Below, one piece after another: positions 25,474 through 32,263 of a stretch of 64,000 nt of DNA. Position 1 is the stretch's first letter. The number at the start of each line of letters is the position of its first letter. The DNA comes from Altererythrobacter sp. C41 (GTDB taxonomy: Bacteria > Pseudomonadota > Alphaproteobacteria > Sphingomonadales > Sphingomonadaceae): contig NZ_JAEVFE010000004.1 of assembly GCF_016803135.1 (NCBI RefSeq), positions 198,501 through 262,500 of the forward strand. Reading direction: 5' to 3'. The translations under genes and the position numbers were made by a program. The notes beneath the pieces were generated by a model. The model did not search any database. It was given only the letters and a program-made list of their open reading frames with translations, and was not told the DNA's origin.

Positions 25474-26729
25474 CGCGCAGCCCTGTCTGGCACCCATTCA
25501 CCCAGCATGGACTGCGCGAACCCGTTCCGCTCGTGACACGCGGCGAGGGTGCCATTCTGTGGACCGAGGACAGGCAGAGGGTCATCGACGGCATTTCCTC
25601 ATGGTGGGTCACCACGCACGGCCATGGCCATCCGCGGATCGTGCAGGCGATCGCCGAGCAGGCGGGCAAACTCGATCAGGTCATCTTCGCCGGCTGGACG
25701 CACGAGCCGGCCGAGACCTTGGCCCGCGGCCTCGTCGATCTGATGCCCCATCCGCTGGCGCACGTGTTCTTCTCGGACAGCGGTTCGACCAGCGTCGAGG
25801 TCGCGCTGAAGATGGCGCTCGGTTACTGGCTCCACCGGGGCGAGCCGCGCCACCGGATCGTGGTGATGGAGCACAGCTATCACGGCGATACGATCGGCGC
25901 GATGTCGATCGGCGCGCGCGGCGTGTTCAACCGCGCCTATGCGCCGCTGCTGTTCGACGTGACCGAGATCCCGTTCCCGCACGAGGGAGCCGAGCAGGCG
26001 ACACTCGACCGGCTCGAGGCGATCTGCCGCGACGAAGTGCCTGCGGCGCTGATCGTCGAGCCCCTGATCCTCGGCGCGGGCGGCATGCTGATCTACACTC
26101 CGCGGGTGCTCGCCGAGATGCGCGCGATCTGCGCCCGGCACGGCGTGCTCTTCATCGCGGACGAGGTCATGACCGGCTGGGGCCGGACCGGCACCTTGCT
26201 CGCTTGCGAGCAGGCCGATGTCGTGCCGGACATCCTGTGCCTGTCGAAAGGGCTTACCGGAGGGGCCATCCCGCTCGCGGTGACGATGGCGACGCCGGCG
26301 ATCTTCGACGCGCATTACTCCCCCGACCGGTCGCGCGCGCTCTACCATTCGTCGAGCTATACCGCGAACCCGATCGCCTGCGCGGCCGCCAACGCCAACC
26401 TCGCGGTCTGGCGGGAGGAATCCGTTCGCGGGCGCATCGACGATCTTGCGGCCCGGCAGGCGCGGCATCTGGATGACGTGGCATCGCTGTCCGGCGTTGC
26501 GCGTGCGCGCCGGATCGGAACGATCGCCGCGCTCGATGTCGAGGTGCGGGACACCGGTTATCTCTCGGCGGTCGGACCAAGGATGCTGGCCCGCTTCCGC
26601 GACGCGGGGCTGCTGCTCCGCCCGCTCGGCAATACCGTCTATGTCATGCCGCCCTATTGCATCGAGGAGCCGGACCTCGCGGCGCTATACGCGGGAATAG
26701 CCGGCGCGCTGCACGAACTTGCCGGTTGA
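25470..26729 (+). CDS. bioA: Adenosylmethionine-8-amino-7-oxononanoate aminotransferase
   Basis: A 419-residue class III aminotransferase that uses S-adenosylmethionine as amino donor to make 7,8-diaminononanoate. WHPFTQH at the N-terminus and [16 protein letters not shown] are BioA-specific. [15 protein letters not shown] and [12 protein letters not shown] belong to the PLP site; [10 protein letters not shown] contains the PLP lysine. The start at 25470 overlaps the bioD stop (ATGA). A longer frame starts inside bioD and is not used. The gene ends directly against the DUF488 gene on the other strand, with no gap. Confidence 0.96.
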   Translation: MTRSPVWHPFTQHGLREPVPLVTRGEGAILWTEDRQRVIDGISSWWVTTHGHGHPRIVQAIAEQAGKLDQVIFAGWTHEPAETLARGLVDLMPHPLAHVFFSDSGSTSVEVALKMALGYWLHRGEPRHRIVVMEHSYHGDTIGAMSIGARGVFNRAYAPLLFDVTEIPFPHEGAEQATLDRLEAICRDEVPAALIVEPLILGAGGMLIYTPRVLAEMRAICARHGVLFIADEVMTGWGRTGTLLACEQADVVPDILCLSKGLTGGAIPLAVTMATPAIFDAHYSPDRSRALYHSSSYTANPIACAAANANLAVWREESVRGRIDDLAARQARHLDDVASLSGVARARRIGTIAALDVEVRDTGYLSAVGPRMLARFRDAGLLLRPLGNTVYVMPPYCIEEPDLAALYAGIAGALHELAG

Positions 26730-27275
26730 TCATCCGCCAGGATAGACGACGCCTCCCTCCGCGACCCGCGCGCCATCGGTCATCCGCGCCGGCTCGATTC
26801 GTCCCTGTCCCATGAGGTGAAGGACGGTCCGCCCGCGCGACAGCAGGTAATCCGAGATGATACGGCGATGGCAGCGCCACCAGACGGCTTCGGAGCACAT
26901 GATGACGCAAGGTGTCTCGTCGGCAAGCGCCTCGAGTTCGCTCAGACCAGTGCGGAAGCTCTCGGACAGGGCATAGTCGGCATAGTTGTGGAAGCTCTGG
27001 CTCTGCCAGAAGGCGTTGACCTCGGGGTCCACCTCGCGCTGCCGCGACCGCCGGCCACCCAACTCGGCGATGTAGCGATGCCGGATCTGCCGCTCGCTCA
27101 GCGAGTCGGGCAGGGTGTCGAGGTTGTACTGCGGATTGGTGCGCGACCGCGGGATGCTCCGCACGTCGACCACGCAGCGGACGTCGCCGGCGCGCAGGAT
27201 CTCGACGAACTCCTCCAGAGTTCGGGTCGAATGGCCGATCGTACAGACCGGGTTCGCGCCGGTTTCCGAGTTCAC
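26730..27275 (-). CDS. DUF488 domain-containing protein
   Basis: A 181-residue protein of unknown function. TIGHSTRTLEEFV, VVDVRSIPRSRTNPQYN and the cysteine-rich CSEAVWWRCHRRII segment are the conserved parts of the DUF488 family. The start is a GTG at 27275 that overlaps the stop of the uracil-DNA-glycosylase gene (GTGA). It is the last gene of an Nramp-glycosylase-DUF488 run. Some relatives have been linked to nucleic-acid metabolism by association only, and the glycosylase neighbour fits that. No catalytic role can be stated. Confidence 0.85.
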   Translation of the reverse strand: MNSETGANPVCTIGHSTRTLEEFVEILRAGDVRCVVDVRSIPRSRTNPQYNLDTLPDSLSERQIRHRYIAELGGRRSRQREVDPEVNAFWQSQSFHNYADYALSESFRTGLSELEALADETPCVIMCSEAVWWRCHRRIISDYLLSRGRTVLHLMGQGRIEPARMTDGARVAEGGVVYPGG

Positions 27276-27901
27276 GCCGCGGCCTCCAACGCGTGCCGCA
27301 CTTGCGCGCGCAGCTCCGGCAGGACCTCGGCTTCGAACCAGAGGTTGTCGCGCATCCAGATGTGGGAGCGCCAGGACGGGTGGGGCAGGGGGAAATAGTC
27401 GGGCAGGAAATCGCGAAAGCGGCCTACGCGTTCGCGCATCTTGCCCGGTCCGAGCGCGTCCTGCTGGGCGTACGTGCCGACCAGCAGGGTCAGGCGGATC
27501 TGGGGCATCAAAGCCAGCAGGTCCTTGCGCCAGAGCTTCGCGCATTCCGGGCGAGGCGGCGCGTCGCCGCTCTTCGCGCGCCCCGGATAGCAGAACCCGA
27601 TCGGCAGGATCGCGATGCGGCGCGCGTCGTAGAACTCGGCTTGCGTGACGCCCATCCACTCGCGGAGCCGGTCGCCCGAAGCATCGGCGAAGGGAACGCC
27701 CGATGCGTGCACTTTGCTCCCCGGCGCCTGACCGGCGACCAGCAGCCGCGCCGTCGGCGAGATCTGGAACACCGGCCGCGGCTCCACCGGCAGCACGGCG
27801 GCGCATGCGCGGCAGGCTCGGGCGGATGCGGCTAGTTCGTCGAAGTCGGTCACAGGGAGCGTCACACGATAGGGAACGAACGGCCAGGCGAAACTATCCA
27901 T
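27272..27901 (-). CDS. Uracil-DNA glycosylase family protein with probable 4Fe-4S cluster
   Basis: A 209-residue protein of the uracil-DNA glycosylase superfamily (COG1573-like). GQAPGSKVHASGVPF is motif 1, the catalytic water/uracil pocket loop, and LPHPSWR is the DNA-intercalation motif near the C-terminus. Four cysteines have the spacing of family-4 enzymes: CRAC near residue 32, then GFC and PEC 16 residues apart, so a 4Fe-4S cluster is likely. Motif 1 lacks the usual GEGPG glutamate and has Gln instead, so the activity or target base may differ. Start at 27901 chosen, 16 bases after the Nramp stop; an upstream frame lies inside the Nramp gene. Confidence 0.82.
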   Translation of the reverse strand: MDSFAWPFVPYRVTLPVTDFDELAASARACRACAAVLPVEPRPVFQISPTARLLVAGQAPGSKVHASGVPFADASGDRLREWMGVTQAEFYDARRIAILPIGFCYPGRAKSGDAPPRPECAKLWRKDLLALMPQIRLTLLVGTYAQQDALGPGKMRERVGRFRDFLPDYFPLPHPSWRSHIWMRDNLWFEAEVLPELRAQVRHALEAAA

Positions 27902-27917
27902 GCCATCCCACGCGCCC

Positions 27918-29243
27918 TCATGCTGCGAGGAACGACCAGATCTGCTGCACGCACAGGACGACGAACAGCAGTGCCGACGCGGCGAGCACGCCGTTCGACA
28001 GCCAGCCATTGCGGTCCTGGTCCGGAACGCGCTTCGAATTCAGCAGCAGGAGAAGCGTGACGGCCAGGAACGGCATGAAGATGGCGCCGACCACGCCGTA
28101 GATGATGACGAGCAGGAACGGCTCGTCGAAAAACAGCAGCAGCATCGGCGGGAAGGTGAGCCAGGCGAGATAGGTGCGAAACGGCCATCGGCGTTCGGGG
28201 CGTTCGCTTCGTTCGGTCTGCCCGCGCATATGCTCAACGAAGTCGGAGAAGAGCAGGCTTACGCCGTGCCAGACCCCGAACAGCGACGACATCGCCGTCG
28301 CCGCGAATCCGACGAGGAAGGCGATCGCTATGGGCTGGCCGAACCTGTCCTCGAGCACGTCGCTGAGGTTGAGCAGGCCCCGGTCGCCTGCCGCGAGGGC
28401 GATCTGCGCGCTGTGCAGCAGCTCGGCGCCCACGATCAGCATCGCCACCACGAAAGTCCCGGTGACGACATAGGCAACCGCATTGTCGAGCCGCATCATC
28501 GGGATCCACGCCGGCCCCCGCCAGCCCTTGGCGTTCACCCAGTACCCGTAGGCGGCGGTCGTGATCGTCCCGCCGACGCCGCCGATCAGGCCGAGCGTGT
28601 AGAACACCGATCCTTCGGGCAGGGACGGAACGAGGCCGCCGAGCACGTCGCCGAGGCGCGGCGCGACGAGCACGGCGAGGCCCGTGATGACCACGAACAT
28701 GACGGCGACGAGCACTTTCATCACACGCTCGAAGGTCTCGTACCGGTTCAGTGCGACGAACAGGAAGCTGGCGACACCTGCGACGATCGCCCAGGCCGGC
28801 AAGGGCAGGATCGGGAACAGGACGGCGAGCGGCAGAGCGGTCGCGCTCATTGCCGTCGCGCCGTAGATGAAGCCCCAGACGACGATGTAGATGCCGAAGT
28901 ACCAACTCGTCCACGCGCCCAGCGAGCGCCAGCCTTCGAAGATCGTCGATTCGGTCGCAAGGTGATAGCGCGCCGCGCCTTCCGACAGGGCGATCTTGAC
29001 CACGCAGCCGAGCACGGCAGCCCACAGCAGCGCATAGCCGAACCGCGAGCCTGCAACGAGCGTCGCCACCAGATCGCCCGCACCCACGCCGGTCGCGGCG
29101 GCGACGAGACCCGGGCCGATCAGCTTCCAGCGGCTCGTGCGCGGCGGGTAGGTGCATCCGCTTTCCGGTTCGCCCGCCGCACGATCCTCTGACTGCAACT
29201 GTCGCTCCCCGCTCGGAAACACGCCTCGCGACGAGGCTCGCAC
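27918..29243 (-). CDS. Divergent Nramp-family metal transporter homologue
   Basis: A 441-residue inner-membrane protein with about 11 hydrophobic segments and the Nramp fold pattern. TM1 begins GPGLVAAATGVGAGDL. In canonical Nramp transporters this position reads DPGN and binds the metal; here it is GAGD. In TM6 the usual MPH metal ligands are replaced by TTAAYGYW. It belongs to a subgroup of bacterial Nramp-related proteins whose substrate is not settled; Mn2+ transport should not be assumed. The start is GTG at 29243 (GAGG upstream); GTG at 29222 is an alternative. It leads the operon with the glycosylase and DUF488. Confidence 0.82.
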   Translation of the reverse strand: MRASSRGVFPSGERQLQSEDRAAGEPESGCTYPPRTSRWKLIGPGLVAAATGVGAGDLVATLVAGSRFGYALLWAAVLGCVVKIALSEGAARYHLATESTIFEGWRSLGAWTSWYFGIYIVVWGFIYGATAMSATALPLAVLFPILPLPAWAIVAGVASFLFVALNRYETFERVMKVLVAVMFVVITGLAVLVAPRLGDVLGGLVPSLPEGSVFYTLGLIGGVGGTITTAAYGYWVNAKGWRGPAWIPMMRLDNAVAYVVTGTFVVAMLIVGAELLHSAQIALAAGDRGLLNLSDVLEDRFGQPIAIAFLVGFAATAMSSLFGVWHGVSLLFSDFVEHMRGQTERSERPERRWPFRTYLAWLTFPPMLLLFFDEPFLLVIIYGVVGAIFMPFLAVTLLLLLNSKRVPDQDRNGWLSNGVLAASALLFVVLCVQQIWSFLAA

Positions 29244-29280
29244 CGTCCCTCGGCGCCCTTCGTGTTTCCGGCTCTACAGC

Positions 29281-29952
29281 CTAGGTGCCCTGATGGCCAC
29301 TGTCGGTCAGTCCGCGAAACAGATGGCAATCGTCGCTGTCGGCCCGCCACTCCTGACCGGCGGCGTGCTTCTCCACGAGCGTGCCAATGACATAGGGCGG
29401 CTCGCAGCGGGCCGTGGCGAGATCCCGGCTGCTGTGAGGATGGCGCAAGCCCGCACGGTGCGCGATTTCGTGAGCGAACGTGTTGGCGATCGATGGTGCC
29501 GAACGCGGCAAGGCCGCCCTGTTCAGCAGGATGGGGCCCTCCGCCGACCCATCGTAGGCCATATTGCCGAAGAAGGTCCTGAGGAACCAGCCGCGCAGCC
29601 CGCCGTAGGTGGCGACCCTCTGTCCCGGCACGCCGGCCTTCAGAGCCGCGATCGTTGCGACCGGGTCCACCCCGGCCCATGCGGCGGCGTGGTCGCCATG
29701 CGCCGCGTGGCGGGTTGCGAAATTCCTGAGATCCTCCGCGAATTCCCGGGAATGGATGGCGTCGATGGCTTGCCGCGCGGCAAGCGTGAAGGTCGCCCGC
29801 TGATCGTCGGGCACGTCGATCGCCCCGAAGCAGATGGCGGACTGCGCGCCGGAGCCGCACGGCTGCTCCTGCGCTTGCGTCATCGACGCCGCGAAGACGG
29901 TCACGGTCAGTACGGCCGCCCAGCGCCAGCGCCAGTGATTGCACGTTGCCAT
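29281..29952 (-). CDS. Exported protein with metzincin-like HExxHxxGxxH motif
   Basis: A 223-residue protein with a Sec signal peptide (basic start RWRW, hydrophobic core, cleavage near TQA, about residue 27). HEIAHRAGLRH at residues 161-171 gives His161, Glu162, His165 and His171, the full zinc-binding pattern of metzincin proteases. No methionine follows it, so the Met-turn of true metzincins is missing. Several cysteines suggest disulfides. The family is not recognised. The start at 29952 has GGAGGGG upstream. It is divergent from the response-regulator gene, so a shared regulatory region is possible. Protease activity is inferred from the motif alone. Confidence 0.65.
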   Translation of the reverse strand: MATCNHWRWRWAAVLTVTVFAASMTQAQEQPCGSGAQSAICFGAIDVPDDQRATFTLAARQAIDAIHSREFAEDLRNFATRHAAHGDHAAAWAGVDPVATIAALKAGVPGQRVATYGGLRGWFLRTFFGNMAYDGSAEGPILLNRAALPRSAPSIANTFAHEIAHRAGLRHPHSSRDLATARCEPPYVIGTLVEKHAAGQEWRADSDDCHLFRGLTDSGHQGT

Positions 29953-30088
29953 ACGGTGTCCCCCTCCACCTGAAGTCAGAGCAGCGACGCGGGGATCGCA
30001 CAAGCCCAAAGAAATTCAGCGAAGGCTGTGGAATGGCGACGCTCGATCTGCAAAGGACGACGGGAGTGCGAGGCCGGTGTCTTGAAAC

Positions 30089-30104
30089 TGTAAAGGAATG
30101 TAAA
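30089..30104. promoter_or_regulatory. Direct repeat TGTAAA, possible OmpR-type regulator site
   Basis: TGTAAA occurs at 30089-30094 and 30099-30104, exactly 10 bp apart, in the 289-bp divergent region between the HExxH protein and the response regulator. Tandem sites spaced about one helical turn are typical for OmpR-family dimers. The rest of this gap shows no other clear element. Confidence 0.4.
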
Positions 30105-30241
30105 ATCGACGCCTTGGCGCTTGGAATACGGATCGTCACGATGTCCTGAGGACGCGGACTTGACGCAAGGGAATGCGGAACGCTCCCGTGCGACCACCTG
30201 ACGCTTGTTTCGGCGTTTCCTCCAGGGGCAAATGAAAAGCG

Positions 30242-30928
30242 ATGCGCATAGCGATCCTTGAAGACGATCCCACCGTTGCGACCCAGTTGAACACCACGCT
30301 GTCGGCAGCGGGGCATCACTGCTTCCCCTTCGAGACCGGGAAGCAGTTGATGAAGTTCCTCCGCGGCGAGACGATCGACATGCTCCTGCTCGACTGGAAC
30401 GTTCCGGATGCCTCGGGCCTCGAGATCGCGCGCTGGGTGAACGAGACCTTCGAAGCGCCGCCGCCGATCGTGATGATCACCGTCCGCTCGGTCGAGGAAG
30501 ACATCCTCGCAGCGTTCCGTGCGGGCGTCGACGACTACGTGACCAAGCCGATCCAGCCCGCCGTCCTGCTGGCGCGGATCGATGCCGTCGTCCGCCGCGC
30601 CTATCCGGAGCCGCCGAAGGACAGGTTCGAACAGTTCGGCTTCTATCGCTTCGATATACAGTCGAAGGAAGTCAGCGTTGCCGGCGAGGTCATACCCGTC
30701 ACGATGAAAGAGTTCCTGCTCGCGCTCCTCCTCTTCCGCAATCTCAACCGCAGCCTGTCGCGATCGTACATCTTCGAATCCGTCTGGGGCGGAAACCCCA
30801 ACGTGCAGACGCGCACGGTCGATACACACGTTTCGAAGGTGCGGGCGAAACTGAAGCTTCGCGCCGATCACGGCTTTCGGGTTGTTCCACTATACGGCTA
30901 TGGGTACCGGCTCGAACCGACGGGTTAG
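30242..30928 (+). CDS. OmpR-family response regulator
   Basis: A 228-residue two-component regulator. Receiver domain at residues 1-120 with the acidic pocket EDD (7-9), phosphoacceptor Asp51 (LLLDWNVPD), Thr80 and Lys102 (DDYVTKPI). Residues about 130-228 form the winged-helix DNA-binding domain; LSRSYIFESVWG and RTVDTHVSKVRAKL are its conserved parts, and GYGYRLEP ends the wing. It is followed after 12 bases by the LysM-FecR gene and then the CHASE2 histidine kinase, its likely partner. Targets may include the divergent HExxH gene. Confidence 0.93.
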   Translation: MRIAILEDDPTVATQLNTTLSAAGHHCFPFETGKQLMKFLRGETIDMLLLDWNVPDASGLEIARWVNETFEAPPPIVMITVRSVEEDILAAFRAGVDDYVTKPIQPAVLLARIDAVVRRAYPEPPKDRFEQFGFYRFDIQSKEVSVAGEVIPVTMKEFLLALLLFRNLNRSLSRSYIFESVWGGNPNVQTRTVDTHVSKVRAKLKLRADHGFRVVPLYGYGYRLEPTG

Positions 30929-30940
30929 CTTGGGGGCACC

Positions 30941-32263
30941 ATGCGCTGGCGACTTCTTCTTCTGCCGCTCCTTGCGGCTACGCTGCAGGCCGGTCCGGCA
31001 AGCGCCCAGCGGTCCGACGAGACGGCGATCGTCGTCTACCACATGCGCAAAGGCGATAGCCTCTACGATCTCGCGCAGCGGCATTTCCGGCGTATCGAAG
31101 ACTACGTCGTCGTCCAGCGGCTGAACCGTATCCGCAATCCCCGTCGCATCGCGATCGGGCGGACCGTTCGCATTCCCAAGCACCTTTTGCGGCACGAACC
31201 CGTTGCGGCCCGCATCATCTCGTTCCGCGGAAACGTGCAGCTTCGACGCGAGGGTCGCCTGCTGGCCGTATCGCCGGGGATGGCCGTGCGCGAGGGAGAT
31301 GAACTGGCGACCGGAGCGAACTCCTTCGTCTCCATGGGGCTTCCGGACCGTTCCGCAGTGGCATTGCCGTCGCAGAGCAGGGTCACCGTCCGGCGCCTGC
31401 GCAAAATGTCGCTGACCGGCGCCGTCGAACGGCTCTTCTCGGTCGAGCAGGGGCGTGCCAAGGCGGTCGTCTCGCCGCTGGGCGAGGAGGACGAGTTCCA
31501 GATCTCGACGCCGATCAGCGTTTCGGCCGTGCGCGGGACCGAGTTCCGCGTCCGCTACGACGCGGCGACCGAACGTGCGGCGACCGAAACGCTCTCGGGC
31601 GAAGTGACGATGTCCGGCGCTGGAGAGACGAGCCGCGACCTTCCCGCCGGCTTCGGCGCGGTTGCCGCGGGTGCGGAGCTGAGCGCGCCGGTCTCGCTCC
31701 TTCCTGCACCGCGCCTCGTCTCGCCCGGCGAGATCCAGAACGAACGCGAACTCGCGTTTGCGCTGGAGCCGCTTGCCGGGGCGGAGGCCTATCGGGTCCA
31801 GATCGCGCAGGACGCGGGGTTCCTCGAGGTCGTGGCCGAAGCCGTGACGCAGACGACCGAAGTCCGTCTGCCGCCGATCGAGGATGGAACCTGGTTCGTG
31901 CGCGTGGCCGCCATCGACGGCCGAGGTCTCGAGGGGATGTACGAGACTTACGGCTTCCAGCGGCGACTGAACGATATTTCGGGCACTGTCGCCGAGTCTC
32001 GCGCAGGCGGCTACCGCCAGTACCTCTTCCGCTGGCGGGTGATGGGCGACGGGGAGCGGCAATACCGCTTCCAGCTCTCGCGGCAGGAAGACGGGGGCGA
32101 TCCGATCATGGATGAAGTCGGGCTGACCGAGCAGCACCTCGTCGTGACCGACCTTCCGCCGGGGACTTACTACTGGCGGGTCATGGCGCTGCAGTTCGCG
32201 GACGGCGAGGTGCATGAGAACTGGTCGCCAACCGAACGACTGACCATCAGCGCCGACCAATGA
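30941..32263 (+). CDS. Exported LysM- and FecR-domain protein
   Basis: A 440-residue protein with a Sec signal peptide (cleavage near ASAQ, residue 23). Residues about 30-80 are a LysM domain (YHMRKGDSLYDLAQRHF), which binds peptidoglycan. Residues about 90-200 form a FecR domain with the typical SVSAVRGTEFRVRY core. The rest looks like two fibronectin-type or similar beta domains (WFVRVAAIDG, YYWRVMALQF). Unlike FecR anti-sigma factors there is no cytoplasmic part. It is coupled to the next gene by an ATGA overlap. A periplasmic accessory sensing the cell wall for the CHASE2 kinase is a reasonable inference. Confidence 0.88.
   Translation: MRWRLLLLPLLAATLQAGPASAQRSDETAIVVYHMRKGDSLYDLAQRHFRRIEDYVVVQRLNRIRNPRRIAIGRTVRIPKHLLRHEPVAARIISFRGNVQLRREGRLLAVSPGMAVREGDELATGANSFVSMGLPDRSAVALPSQSRVTVRRLRKMSLTGAVERLFSVEQGRAKAVVSPLGEEDEFQISTPISVSAVRGTEFRVRYDAATERAATETLSGEVTMSGAGETSRDLPAGFGAVAAGAELSAPVSLLPAPRLVSPGEIQNERELAFALEPLAGAEAYRVQIAQDAGFLEVVAEAVTQTTEVRLPPIEDGTWFVRVAAIDGRGLEGMYETYGFQRRLNDISGTVAESRAGGYRQYLFRWRVMGDGERQYRFQLSRQEDGGDPIMDEVGLTEQHLVVTDLPPGTYYWRVMALQFADGEVHENWSPTERLTISADQ

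Noticed and set aside
30941-32263. LysM-FecR gene as an anti-sigma factor
   Set aside because: It has a cleavable signal peptide and no cytoplasmic domain or membrane helix, and no sigma factor gene is adjacent.
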